Shown here one piece after another: positions 22,239-34,283 of a stretch of DNA of 64,000 nt; the first letter of the stretch is position 1; every line of letters starts with the position of its first letter. The position numbers were made by a program, and so were the translations under genes. The notes under the pieces were generated by a model, which did not search any database, had not been told where the DNA came from, and saw only the letters and a list, made by a program, of their open reading frames with translations. The stretch is from contig WBMZ01003272.1 in assembly GCA_013400975.1 (NCBI GenBank), positions 1-64,000 of the forward strand, read 5' to 3'. Origin of the DNA: Atrichornis clamosus. Its lineage: Eukaryota; Chordata; Aves; Passeriformes; Menuridae.

Positions 22239-23079
22239 TTGCTCTCTGATTTTATCCCCTGGAGAGCTGACACACCAACCCAGGCCTGGGAATCAGGCAG
22301 ACACATAGCCAGGCTTTACTGAGAAGAGTCATTGTGTCTGCTCAGCGGTTCCAAGCAGCTCCAGCAGATCCATGGCAGCCCATGGATGTGGTGGCTGCAC
22401 TACTGCCATCCTGCTGGGCTTGCAAAAAGTGACACCTTCCCACACAAAGACATGCAACAGTGGACTCAGCCATTCACCTTGTGATGAAAAATGCAAGGGT
22501 TGAGCACCGTGGGAGAAGGAATACAGAGGGTGGAGGATGGCAGAGATCTCCCGTGGAAGGAGGGAGAGGATTCCAGCTTCCATATAAACAGGATTCCTTT
22601 AGAGCAGGATAATGGTGACCATTCCTAGACAAGGAGATACAGAGCTTTTACACCTGAGTGGCCATAAGCTGGCAGGAGCCCCTTCATCCCATTATAACAA
22701 ACTTTCCCAGAATTTGGGGATATTCAGCCATAGGAAAACCTGGTGCTTTGAGAAGATAAGCACTTAGCAGGGATGCACACACCCTGTGAAGGTGATAAAA
22801 TACCTTCACAGCAAGACTCTGCTGGTGATTTGCCAGCACCCCTCATTTTCCACCAGCGCCAGCTCAGCGGCCCGGGCTGGTGGACCGCTATCCCTGCAGC
22901 CACTGGGATGCTGGGGGATGCCAGAACCACTCCAGAACAGAGCCCCAGCCCAGCCTGGGCAGCAGGGAGAGCCCGAGGCTGGCTCAGGCCTGCAGGGATG
23001 CTGCCACCCCACACGTATCCATCCACGTGCCGCCCGGCGCTGGCTCCTCTGCCACACACCGCCCGTGCCGAGGAGCCCA

Positions 23080-23340
23080 CGCTCCGGCAGGCAGATGATG
23101 TTTTTCTGAATGCATCCCCATTTATAATGAGACATTACTCACAAGCTGGAGAATAAAATAGAATAATAGCATCTCTCAGCGTTAGTCATGTTTTAAATGC
23201 GTACCTTTCAGAGCAGGAGGGGATTTGATAGGATAATCTTCCAATAGACACGTAGGAAGCTTTCATTGAGGGACACAGCCCTACCGGCAAATTACAGCTT
23301 GCTGCTCTTTGTGCTGCTACACTGAATGATGCTGTCAAGA
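23080..23340. promoter_or_regulatory. Candidate conserved noncoding block
   Basis: An AT-rich, non-repetitive stretch with gaatgcatcc, ttataatgag, aataatagc, atgttttaaatgc and tttgataggataatc (GATA-like) bordered by GC-rich DNA. Assigned from composition alone. Confidence 0.22.
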
Positions 23341-25868
23341 GGGGGGACAAAACGTGGGGCATGGGGGTCCACAGCCCCTTGGAGAGAGGTTCGGAGCAAA
23401 ACAACAGGATTTGGGAGTTTTGTCAACTCCAGGTGCCACAATTCTTTCAGCTCTCGATGCCAGGCCATGCCTGACCACAGCCACACAAGGGCTTTTTCTT
23501 CCCTTTCCCCTGCTCTCTGACTCCGGCATCCTCAGTGGATGTGTTCCCTACCCAAACAAGCGCTGTGTGGCTGGAAAAGAGCACGAGCCGGTTCAGAAGA
23601 ATAAACTCATTCTGCACATGTGGAATCAGGCCCCAAACCTCTGTGAGCGAGGAATGCTGCAGCCTCCCGCAGGCACCGTGGTTGGGATGCCTCTCCAGAA
23701 GGGGCTGGGAATTCTGCAAGGAAGCTGATTAAGCTGGGAGAACACAGTTCTGTCTCAAAACCACTTCTCTCCTGCGTCTGTTTTAACGACCCCCTGATAA
23801 AAAGCTTGCTGGGAAAGCCCAGCTCTGCAGCATCCTATCTGAGGTCTGCCCTTCGGGGAGCCCAGCGAGACAAACTGGCTCAGCACCAGGACCACTGTGC
23901 TTTGTTTGGGAAAAATTCATCTCAGGATCTCAGCTCTGTGATGAACAACTTACCCCTCTTTTCTTTACCCGTGTTTGAGGCAGGGTGAAGGCTGCCAAGC
24001 AATCTTTTCTGTACGCTTAAGGAGATGGAGAGGAAATTCTGTTCCCAGTCAGATGCTCTTAACCAATTTCAGCGAGAGAGGAGCAATTCTGCACAGCAGT
24101 GCGGTGACGTTCCTGCAGCCTCCTGCTGACCCGAGGAAGGCTTCTGTGATGGATGAGCAAAACACAGCAGAGAAGGTGCCATAAGGCCCAAAGCCCCGTG
24201 TCCTGCCCCAGGGAAGAGCCCCTGCACCCTGGCTAAGGGGGTTTTGTTCTTGGTGGCTGCCGGCCCCGGGTCAGCACGTGGGGCTGTGGCTGGTGGAGGT
24301 GGTCAGCCAGCTCTCACCCTTCCGCTGGAGGTGCAAAGGCTCCAGCGCTCTTGGAAAACACAGGCAGCCTCCAGAAAAGCACAAACACACCCACTGCCCT
24401 TGCCCAGGGGCTTCTTGTGTCAAAAAAAAATAAACAAAATGAAACAGGGTAGGAAAAAGTAAAAAGGGAAGGGAAAGGGTCACATAAGGATGTTGCAGTT
24501 CTCCCAGTACTGACCAGTTCCTCAGTCACAGGTAAGCTGTGAGCAAGCCTGCACACCTGTGTGGCAGGGATGAGGTTTGGGGGCCTCCCAAAGCCCTAGA
24601 GGGGGATTAAAGCAACTCTGTCTTCACAGGGTGGACCCACAAACACGGTGCAACTCTGGTCCCTTCTGAACCTCCGACGGGGCCCTAAAGAACCCCAAGG
24701 AGGCAAAAAGCTCGATTTTCCTATGGCAGTGCTACAACCTGCTACAACACCAGTGCAAAAATCTGGAACAGCAGAACCCACAATATTCCCTCCCCTTTTC
24801 TTTCGCATCCAGAAAAAAATTACTTTGGAAAAGCAGCAGCGAATTGATGCCATAGAGATTTTAACAATAGCAGTGACGACCCCTGCACACATCTCCCCAT
24901 CTCTCCAGGGACCTCAGACCCTGGTTCCTACTGCAGAAAGCAGGTGGGAGAGCAGCAACTTCCCCTTTAAGCCAAATGAGGGTGAAAGCAAAAAATAAAA
25001 AGAGTACCCTGCACGTTTCCAAGCATGAGACTCCCATACAAATGGTCCCCACAATGTTTAAACCATTTGGGCTCCTTCCTTATGCTGTTTCTAAGTTTGA
25101 AGAATGCCTGCTGGGTATGATTAATATTCCTCCTCCTACACTTACCCGTTACTCCTGACAGCAAAAATTAAAACAGGAGCTTCTCTTCATTCAACCCCAG
25201 CCCACAGGAACGTGGTTACATGGGGAAAGTTGCTAATAAAAAAGGGGGAAGGTTTGTAAATCTGCTGCATTCACAGCCAGGAGAGGTGTAGCTCTCATTC
25301 AGCATCTCTGATGGATGAAAGTTCCCTCACCTCCTCCCGACAGGATGCTTGGCACGAGCGCTGCTCAGACAACTTTTGTGGGAAAGCAGCAGCAGGCAGC
25401 ACCTTAATTCAGGTCCCTGGCAGGGTAGGGATGCCCGAGGGATCACTCCAGCCTGGCTTGCACCAGGCAGTGTTGCTATGGGCACTGCTGCCTAGGAGCA
25501 GCCAACAAGACGGGGAATAGAGAGGAGCCATCCCAGAGCCTTCCAAACCCAGCTTCTTATTATGCTGCACGTTTCTCCCTTCGACTTCCCTCCTGTCTCT
25601 CCCCCCATCCTCCCTCCTTCTGCACGTCTCAAGTTACCTTTCACCACTGCATGAAGTTTCATCCTCACCCAAAGCACCGCCGGCAGATGTGTTACCGAGT
25701 CCTTAAACAGATGTTTCACACCGGGTGGGGAAGAGGGCAGGGCAGCTCAATGCCAGCCATTGACTGCCCTGAGCAGCCCCACCCTTCCCATGGAGTGCAG
25801 GGGAGACATCCAGAGCCCTTCAGGGAGAAGCCCCCCTTGATCCAGAGCTGGGTGTTTTCCCCACCATC

Positions 25869-25925
25869 CTGGAAGAGCTTGGCTGGGAAGGGACCTGTAA
25901 AGCTCCGCTGGTCCAGCCCTCAGTG
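25869..25925 (-). repeat. Possible degraded CR1 3' fragment
   Basis: 'Ttggctgggaagggacctgt' and 'ctggtccagccctcagtgag' resemble a CR1 3' end but match over less than 60 bp with many differences. Confidence 0.35.
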
Positions 25926-26929
25926 AGACACAGGTTGGCCTGTACTGCTGCACTGCACCTCAGTGACACGAGAGCAGCTTTGTCACCCTGGATCTGACCT
26001 CCGAGGAGACTCGTCCTGCACATGGGGCTGGTCTTGGCCCAGCAGCGCCGTGAGAGCCTTTACGACATGCCAGTGGTGGACGGTGGAACAAGAATGCAGT
26101 CTGGCGTCTCGAGGCAGACTCAGTGTCCCCCTGCATGAAGAGCAGAGCAGGGTGCTCCCACTTCCAAGCAGGCCTGGCTGGCATACGTCCCAGGAGGTAA
26201 TGCAGGCAGCCGCAGGATCCCAAGAACTTCTTAGGCTCCACCTCAAACACATTCAAAAGACATCAAAGACTCTTCGAGGTTGTCCAGCATCCTAGAACAG
26301 GATGTTACAGGTACCTCCTGCCACGCTCAGAGGGGTTGTGCTCACCACCTGCAGGCAGGGGACCAAGTCAAAGCCATCAGCTCCCTACAAAAGTGGTTCC
26401 CCATCGACTTTGCCCATTTATTTTTGGGCAGGGATAGTGGCTTGCCTTTCCTTTATCCTCCTTGCATAAAGGGGCAGTGAAGTCAATTTTCCTCCCCCCA
26501 TACTTCACCGTGTGGCTTGGCTACAGCAGATCTCTAAATACCAGAGGGCAGAGTTAGCTTGGATTCTGGAAAGCTCCAAGGGACATTGTGCAAGAGACAC
26601 TTACACAGCTCTAATGAGCCAGAGATGTCCTCAAGAAAAAAAAAACTACAAGAAACAATTTTAATTGCAGCCCTTTCCCTTTAATTAGCTTCCCTCCATT
26701 TAAAAGCAGGAACAAGACATCAGAAATTCCAGGCAAGGCTGAGAAAACTGGTGCTCCACAGCACCCTGAGCTGTAGATACAAGCACCAGCAGTCACCTGG
26801 CAGCCTCTGCTGCCCCTCTCCATGCATTTCATTTACCCCCAAGCACATTTTAAGACCTCAAAAGCCACAAAGCACAGCCTCCCTGGGGGAGAAAGGGCAG
26901 GGCAAGATCCTTCATCAGGAACTGTGCAG

Positions 26930-27186
26930 ATAGGACAAGGAGTAACGGGTTCCATCTGAAAGAGGGGAAGTTGAAGTTAGATATTGGGAAGAAATGCTTC
27001 CCTGTGAGGGTGGTGAGGCCCTGGCACAGGTTGCCCAGAGAAGCCGTGGCTGTCCCATCCCTGGAAGTGTCCAAGGCCAGGTTGGACGGGGCTTGGAGCC
27101 ACCTGGGATAGTGGAAGGTGTCCCTGCCCATGGCAGGGATGGGACTGGATGGGTTTTAGGGTCCCTTCCAACCCAAACCATTCTCA
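26930..27186 (+). repeat. CR1 LINE 3' end, about 257 bp
   Basis: It begins 'taggacaaggagtaacgg', continues through 'tattgggaagaaatgcttcc' and 'ggccctggcacaggttgcc', and ends near 'cttccaacccaaaccattct'. Nearly complete 3' end, one octamer remaining. It accounts for chance frames on both strands here. Confidence 0.95.
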
Positions 27187-27399
27187 GTGTGGCAGGGCTC
27201 TGGCTGAGCTGGGAAGGAGGAGAGCTCCAGGCTCCATTACCACGACATTTAGGTGCCCTTAAACTCCACAGGTCTTTAACAAATCGAGTTAATCACTGCC
27301 TCACACAAAGCACCTTCACGGGGCGGGTGGAGAGACAGGGAGGAACAACTACGTTCCTCTTTAATGAGGATAAAGATCAAAATGAAGTCAATTAAGTCT

Positions 27400-27720
27400 G
27401 CTGCTGGTGACATTTGTCTAAGTACATGAAAATTGGTATAAGCTAAAGAAAGACAAGTTGTTTGAACTTCGTGGGCAGGATTATTTCTCTTCCCCCCCTC
27501 CTTAAAATTAGTTTTTCATGATGCATTTCAAATTTTTTCCCCTGCGTTACTGGTAGGTTCAAGGGACATGTGGGACAGATTCCACTCAACAGTTTGTAAA
27601 CAGCTGACGTGGGAGGGAGAGGGCACTCGAGTTATTGGAATTGTTTTCATTCAAAAAATTTTGTAAATTAATTCCTCCCCCAACTGCCTGCTATAAACAC
27701 CGCGGAGCCGTGTTCCTCCC
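27400..27720. promoter_or_regulatory. Candidate enhancer block beside a distal CpG island
   Basis: Unique, AT-rich, with acatgaaaattgg, aaattagtttttcatgatgc, tgtaaattaattcc and gctataaacacc. The AT-rich block gives way sharply to CpG-rich DNA near 27780, a juxtaposition often seen at distal promoters and enhancers. Confidence 0.3.
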
Positions 27721-27780
27721 CTTCAAACGGATCACGCAGACAGATGTGCCTTCTGTTCTTTCGCAAACATCAAGGCTGCC

Positions 27781-28110
27781 TCGCTCGCTGTGCAAATGTC
27801 AAGGTGCTAATTAGTTGTAACAGGAGTCAGGCGAGGACAAGTCGCAGCGCAGGGAACGCGACACGGCAGCCGGGAGGAGAGGGAGCCGCTGACGGCTTTC
27901 AAATGGCTCCTCCGCAGCCTCCGAGAAGCGGGACGGGCAGCACAGCGGCAGCCAAGCGGGCAGGAACCAGCGGGAACAGGAGAGGGACTCTAGCGCGGAT
28001 GGAGTGGGGGGAAAAGCGGGAGGCATCCCTTCCTCACAGGTGCGGGATGCGCAGCAGCCAAGGGAGCGCTCCCGCAGGCTCACACGCTGCGATGGACGGC
28101 CGTGAGCAGG
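27781..28110. promoter_or_regulatory. Distal CpG island-like patch
   Basis: I counted about 29 CpGs in 330 bp (observed/expected roughly 0.85 by hand estimate), against very sparse CpG in the neighbouring DNA. It ends at a CR1 fragment (28131). It could be an orphan promoter or enhancer-associated island. The plus-strand frame across it (27744-28196) runs into CR1 sequence and is unlikely to be coding. Confidence 0.5.
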
Positions 28111-28130
28111 GGCAGGGGAGGTGTCTGTCC

Positions 28131-28200
28131 TCTCCAGGGCCAGGAGTGGGGCTCGGTGATCCTTATGGGTCCCTTCCAACTCAGGATATCCTATGATTCC
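28131..28200 (+). repeat. CR1 LINE 3' terminus, 'tgatccttatgggtccc' subfamily
   Basis: 'Tctccagggccaggagtgg', 'tgatccttatgggtccctt', 'ccaactcaggatatcctatg' and a final octamer. About 70 bp; the same subfamily as 1545-1688 and 40487-40578. Confidence 0.85.
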
Positions 28201-28224
28201 ACGTCCATCCAGCATGCAGCCCTG

Positions 28225-28512
28225 ACACTGAGTTTAAAATCGCTATTTTTGCAATAAACGCCGGTCCCTTGTTCTCGGCGGTGGCACCAACAAATCAGAG
28301 GTTTCCTTCTCTCGCTCAGAGAAGCCAGAGAGTTGTTACGTCCATCACACCTCCGTCAATACTTTCCCATCTCCATTCCCCTTCTCTACCACGCTGTAAT
28401 ATTTTAAGCCTCAGGTCAGAGATGTCGCCTAAGCCCTCTTTGTTTAGCTGACCACTTAATTACACAGCAATTACCAGATGGCAATCGCACCGCCAGCACC
28501 GTTCCCTCGCAG
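28225..28512. promoter_or_regulatory. Candidate regulatory block between CpG-rich patches, ending in a strong donor-like site
   Basis: AT-rich unique DNA includes cacttaattacac, gcaattaccagatggc and aatattttaagc. It is followed at 28512/28513 by CAG|GTGAGC, a perfect plus-strand donor sequence at the edge of the second CpG-rich patch. A plus-strand exon ending here is possible, but no other evidence supports it. Confidence 0.25.
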
Positions 28513-28830
28513 GTGAGCGCTCCCCTCTTCCTCCCCGGTGATGCATTCCCTGCGGCACGGCTCCTCCCAGCTCCGCCACACGCGGCTGCAGCCCCTCATC
28601 CCAGCCCGCGGTTATCCCGCTGTCACAGGGGGGGTCGCTGGGGCGCCTCAAGCTTCCATCTAGGAAACGAGGGAAGGCAGAGGTGGCATCGGGAAGGTGC
28701 CCAGCTGCAGAGCCACGGCACCCACCTTCCATTTCCACCCTGGGGCAGCCGCAGAGGAAGCGCAGGAGCTCAGCTCGGGCACAACTTCCCACCGGCCGCG
28801 CCTTGGCTCTCAGCCACCGACCCCGGCACC
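28480..28830. promoter_or_regulatory. Second CpG-rich patch
   Basis: I counted about 27 CpGs in 350 bp. With 27781-28110 it forms a bipartite CpG-rich domain of about 1 kb interrupted by an AT-rich element and a CR1 terminus. Confidence 0.4.
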
Positions 28831-31619
28831 CTGGTGTCCCACCATCTCTGTGCCAGGGATGCTCCAATCCTCATTCCTCAGGCTGCCTTTCCACCTGGTG
28901 AAGAACAATCAGCCACAAGCAGAACATGGTCCCTTTCCACCAGGCACCAGAGATCTGCTTTCCCAGACTGGTAGGAGTGAGAAGTAATTAAATGTTATTT
29001 CTCACTAGTTATTGCTTCCCCTGCCTCTGTGAGCAGCTGTCTCCTGGCTCTCTCTCATATTTGGAGCTTGCAGGAAGCATCCCTGGATTGCCCTTTCTGC
29101 TCTTTAGCAAGCTGATTTTCCCAAGGACTCCCTTCTGCATTTCCCTGCAGGAAACACAGAAAGCACTGCCTCCTCCACTGACTCATAATCCTTTACTCAA
29201 ACATACAGATTATTTAAACATAAGAAGGGATTTCATGCCGGGTTTTGGAATGCAAGGGGCTGGAGAGTATTAAAATCCACCATTTTATCCTTAGCATGCC
29301 CAGTCCTAACACCCAGAACCAGAGCCATGGTGGTGAGCACTGGGGAAGAGATTGCTCTCCCAGCCTGGAGACAGAGCTCTGTGCCTTCCAATCCATGGGA
29401 AAAACCAATGTGGCAGGTCAGCGCTGCCCAACTCCTGGAAGCAAAGCTGGGAGCATCCCCCACTGCAGATAACATCATGATTTTAGCTCCTGGAAGGAAG
29501 CAACCTAACCCTAACCCCAGCTCCTGCTCTCTCTCCTCCTGGTACACTTTATCCCGAGCCGCTGGCAGCACTGGACTCTAGGGTCAGCTCTTTGACACCA
29601 CAAAAACCCCTCTGCCTCCTGAGATCGTACCAAGGGCTGAGCTTGCTCTTTCCCCCTCCTTGGCCTCCTGGCAGTCTCAAGAAAGCCACGTTTCATCCAC
29701 ATTTGTCAGCAGGCAACAGCACTGGGATCTGGAGCCCAGATCCCCAATAAATGAGCTAATTGGAATGCAAAAAAAGAAAAAAAAAAAAACCAAACAACCA
29801 AAACCCCCCACATTGATATCCCCAATTATAAGATCCATGCCAGCAGAAGCACATGCAAGAGGAGTATTTCTCCCAGCTGAGGATCTGTGAGAGCCAGGTT
29901 ACAGCCACACGAATGGGGCAGCAGGGGAGAACCCTTTACTCACACATTTAATCCCAGTGCAGATATCCATGTACCAGGCAAGCACTCTCTGAAACCTGGA
30001 GCAGCACAGACTGCCCCCCTCCCCACTCCCCACTCTTCCAGGGAGCCCATGGATCAGCTCATCTCCACCCTCTTCCCCAGCGAGTTCCCCTCCTATCAGC
30101 CTAAAAACCCCACCAGGCCTCCTCACCTGCAGTTCCAGCAGCCTCCAGGAGCATTAACAGGCCCTGCTGGCACCCAGCACCACAAAAGACTCCCCAAAGT
30201 CCTGTTGCAGCCCTGCCCTGCCTTTTGAAGCCTTTTTTCAGCAGTTTTTAATTGGCACTTGATTACAGCCTGGGTCAGTGATGAGGCACCTCATTAACCC
30301 CTTCCAGGCAGGAGCGAGGTGGGATGTGTTCACCCTCCTGGCTGGCCTGAGAGGGTTTTCCCTGCCCTCTTGTAGTTCCATCCCTGCCAACACCAGCAGT
30401 CTCACTGTGGAGGGATGGAATGGTGCTCTGGGGGGTGGCTCCCAGGCCATCAGACACAATGGGATGGGGTGCAGGACATCATGGAGTGCCCTGCTCCCCA
30501 AAATAGGGGGGTGTCCCCCGGTGCCTTGCAGGATGCTGTCCACACGTCCAGAAGTTGCTCCACCCCACCACGTGCTGGGGGTGACCACAGCAGCTCGGGG
30601 GGGGCCACACGTGGCTCCCCAAACCACGCTGTGCCCCTGTCTCCGTGTGCAGGGGTGACAGCACAGCCTGGCAGCCAAAATAACGAAGCTCTGTGGGAGG
30701 GAGGCCGGCTCTGACTCACCCACTGCTCCCAAATACCCTTTCCTCTGGAGGAATCCCCTTGTTCCCCTCTCCTCGCTGCAGAGAGAGCTGGGAAGGGGTG
30801 TCCCCCCACCTCAAAACTGCAGTGTCTTGCCGGTGGTGTCACAGCTGTACGAGCTCGTGTGCCCCATGGTGTGGCACGATTTTATAGTGAAAAGAAGACG
30901 AAAAGCATCGGGGAATCTGCAGCCAGGCCATGCTGCTCACTGTGGCCATCATCACTCATCCCAGAGCTACTCTGCTCGAGCACCATCCTCTCCCTTCCCT
31001 GTGAATTTCCCCCATTTTCTCTACGGAAAGGTCCTCACATAATCATGCAGGAGAACACTTAGTAAGCGGTCCCCTCATATGTGCTGTCAGTCCGTCTTTT
31101 TTATACTTCTTCCCTCGTTTGATTCCACCCAATTAGGCTGTCACAGAGAAGCTCTATTTCTTCTCCTCGAATGAAGACAGTGTTTATTGTTGACTCCGTG
31201 CTTGCCACCTGTATTTTCTGTGCTGGTGTTTTTCCTTCCCCCCAGCAGCTTCGGTGGGTTTTTACCATGGTTGCACGGCTTACTCGCTGATCTCTGGCTC
31301 CCAAAGTTGACGCTGTGCTCTCGGAGAAGCCACCCCCGCCAGCACAGCCCTGCACCCGTCCCCTCACGCTCTCACTTTTGGCACCGCGGCACACCAGCCA
31401 TCCTATAATATGGTCATTTTCACCCAACTTCAAACCCAGCATCTTTATTAGCAGGTGCTAAATTGCTGCTCCAGCTGCTGAATGGTAACAATTAACTCAA
31501 TTAACATCTAAACAGATGCAATTTTTGAGGAAACGAACAACATTAATGACAAGCAAAAGGGGAAAAAGGCTGCAATTACAAATGTGGAAAAAATCCTGCA
31601 CAGCTACAGACAGGCGTGT

Positions 31620-32030
31620 GCTGTTCCCAGTGTCCCCTGGAGAGCTGTCGGAGCACGGCCCCTCTCTCCGAGCGCTGCCAGTACGTGCAGCTCATAATAT
31701 CCATGGTTCCTCCGCCGCGGCCGGGGCTGGATCTGCCATGGATGCGGCACAGCTTGGCTCTGCACGGAGCTTCCGGGGCCTGGGGCTTTCGGGTCGTCGC
31801 TCAGAGACCCCACACCAGTTGGAGCCACAGAGGGGCCGGCCCCTGGCAGCAAAAGCAGGGCTTTGCCAAAACGGCCCAGCGAACCGCACGGCAAGTGGTG
31901 CGCTCGGAAAAATGGGGCTCAAAAGCCATGTTTTCCCGCATCCCCGCGCTGCCTGGCCGTGGGAGGGACACGGCGAGGAGGCACTGGACGTGCCGATGTG
32001 TTGTGTGATGCTCTGAGCCACAGCGATCCG
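31620..32030. promoter_or_regulatory. Third CpG-rich patch
   Basis: I counted about 30 CpGs in about 400 bp, with gcggccgggg-type segments. Overlapping frames of up to 166 codons occur in several frames and both strands, as expected of stop-poor GC-rich DNA, and none has a recognised domain. Confidence 0.4.
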
Positions 32031-32637
32031 TCAGCCAGCAGCCACACCTGCAGTGTGCAACCCAAACATCCTCCAGCTTCTCCCTGCATGCGCTGCCCCG
32101 GAGGGAACATTCCCACGTGGATACAGACCCGCCTAAACTCACCCGTGCACCAGCTTCATCCTGGTGCACCGCAGCCTCTCCTACAAAGCAAAGGCGAGTC
32201 TTTTAAAGGAAGCAGGCAAAAGCCGCAAAACCGAATTAAGACACCTTCCTGCGTCGCTCCAGCTCCAGCTCGGTGACCTTTGTTTGCCAGGAGCGACCCC
32301 GTGCCTGAGCTCCGTGTAGGACACAGGGACATCTAATGGCAGGAGAACAACACTGCGAACGGTGCGGCTTAAAAATCATGGCAGCACCAGCAAAAAAATG
32401 TGGCGAAGAATGCAGATTCCCAGCCTGAGCTGTGGCTGTGGCCTTGCCCGCGCCCTTCCAGCTCCCAGGTCTGGCGAATGTTTGCGGAATGAGATGTTGC
32501 TCCACCAAATGTTCACAGAAAGGAAGCTTTGTTGCTTCCAAAATGCCTTTATTTTTACATCCACAGCCACTCCCTGCCAGCTCAAGTGTTCAAACTGCCC
32601 TCCTGGTGTATTTTGGTTATCACAAAGCAACTGCCAT

Positions 32638-32868
32638 GGAATCATGGAATCACAGAGTGGTTTCAGTTGGAAGGACCTTAGAGCCCATCATGCTCCACTC
32701 CCTGCCATGGGCAGGGAGACCTTCCACTATCCCAGGTTGCTCCAAGTCCCGTCCAACCTGGCCTTGGACACTTCCAGGAATGGGGCAGCCACAGCTTCTC
32801 TGGGCAACCTGTGCCAGGGCATCCCCACCCTCACAGGGAAGAACTTCTCCCTAATACCCATCTAAACA
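32638..32868 (-). repeat. CR1 LINE 3' end, about 230 bp
   Basis: It begins with two inverted octamers (tggaatcatggaatcac) and continues through 'ggttgctccaagtcccgtcc' to 'gaacttctccctaataccc'. The octamer end is intact. Confidence 0.95.
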
Positions 32869-33129
32869 ATGATACCTTGGGTGCTACTCTCAGGACGAGC
32901 AGTGTCCTTCTTCAGAGAAGGACGTTCTCGGGTAGTCCCAGCTTGGTCACCAGCCCCCAGAAAGTCTCCCCATGCCGTGCTTCCCTTGTTGCTGCTGTTC
33001 ACAGACCTCTTTTCCCAGCCAGTTGTGCTCCCCACAAACAGAGGGCAGGACACCTTCCCCAGGGTCCTCTGTGCCCAGGAGTGGGACAGCAAGACAACAG
33101 GGTCACCAGCGGGCAGAGGCTGTAAGTGC

Positions 33130-33800
33130 AGATCTCTGTTAGGTTTAATGCTCAGATTAAATTTTAAAGAGCATTTAATTGGCATTCACTCTGCTCTTTC
33201 CATTTATTCACCCTGCATCTCGCTGGGTAGGTGCCTTTTCCATGGGCAGAGGGGGAAAGCTGTTTGCTCCCGCCAGCCCCGAGGAGCCAAGAAAGTGGAT
33301 GGGTCTTCCCTCGAACCCAAACCCCTCCTGTTGGAGACTGGAGAAGTTCTGTGTTGATTTGGGAGGGATCTGCCTTGATTTTGTGGTTTTCAGAGATCGA
33401 TTGTTTATGTACATTTGCATCTCATTCCAGATGTCGGCACGGGGGAAGTCAAAACCCAGATTTGTGCTTTCCACACTCATTTTCCTTGCATTCAGGAGGA
33501 AAATAAAATGTGCCAGTACAAGCAAGAACATTCCCTTTTTCTTGTTCCAGCCAATTCTCAAAATTTTGTAATTACCATTTAGGTCAGGGGTTTCTAAAGA
33601 AAGCAAACCCCAAATTCCCATGAAAGGAAAGACTGGGGCGTTTCACTCTGCTGTTTGCCAATCAAGCAGGATTTCACCCCATTAATATCTCCCCACGAAA
33701 AGGCTCCATTTTAGATAAACAGCAAGTGTCTTTGCTGAAAAATTTGGGGCTAATTACACACAAACAATCTAGATGGGGTTTTGTCCTATCTCCAGTTTAT
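33130..33800. promoter_or_regulatory. Cluster of candidate noncoding elements
   Basis: Three AT-rich stretches contain gtttaatgctcagattaaat, gagcatttaattggcattc, gtaattaccatttagg, ccattaatatctcc and ggctaattacac. These hold several TAAT/ATTA cores in unique DNA. Regulatory role inferred. Confidence 0.25.
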
Positions 33801-34179
33801 CTCTGTCCTTATTTCGGTGTAAATGGGATCTCTGCAGCAATGCCCCCAGTCCCGTAGCCCACGTCACAGCCAGTTGTTGACAAAGCTTACCCACTGCTCA
33901 CTGCCATCCTCTCTTTTAATTTTTAATTCACTGTAATTAAGAGGTCTACTGGAAACAAAGCAAACTTGGGGATAAAAACTGCACAGGGTTTGGCAAGGCA
34001 GTGACTTCACCCAGGATTTATTCTGGTAAAGGCAGCTAAAAGAGATTCAAGACCTTTCCCGATGCAAATAGGAACATCAGTCTCCATTTAATCTTTATTT
34101 AGTCTCCCATTCAGCTTAAGTGTTATGGACTGGGCTGGCTGTTTGCAAAGCACACACACAGGCTGTGCTCCTGCTGCTG

Positions 34180-34283
34180 CATCCCGGGATCAAGGGATCT
34201 TCAACAACATCCTGGGATCGAGGGATCTTCAACAGCATCCTGGGATCAAGGGATCTTCAACAGCATCCTGGGATCAAGGGGTT
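34180..34283. repeat. 28-bp tandem repeat, about 3.7 copies
   Basis: Units start at 34180, 34208, 34236 and 34264; each begins catcc(c/t)gggatc(a/g)aggg and continues gatcttcaaca(a/g). Copies two to four differ by one base each, so the expansion is recent. The period is not a multiple of three, so it is not a protein repeat. Each unit has two GGATC motifs. Confidence 0.95.

Larger units (their letters stand above)
21691..26929. other. Gene-free region
   Basis: Apart from the CR1 copies at 22081-22238 and (weakly) 25869-25925 and the candidate element at 23080-23340, this is unique DNA. Overlapping frames near 22700-23100 and 25900-26300 lie in GC-rich segments and have no recognisable similarity. 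Confidence 0.5.
27187..32637. other. Gene-free region with two CpG-rich patches
   Basis: An AT-rich candidate element (27400-27720) leads into CpG-rich DNA at 27781-28110. The segment also holds a second CpG-rich patch (28480-28830), an AT-rich stretch between them, and a third CpG-rich patch at 31620-32030. No exon is recognised. The overlapping frames of 90-167 codons on both strands are GC-driven. Confidence 0.5.

Noticed and set aside
27744..28196. 150-codon plus-strand ORF over the distal CpG-rich patch
   Set aside because: Its C-terminal part is CR1 sequence and the rest is GC-rich with no domain. The region is better read as regulatory.
29502..29518. Telomere-like taaccctaacccc
   Set aside because: Only about two units; within chance expectation, not an interstitial telomere.
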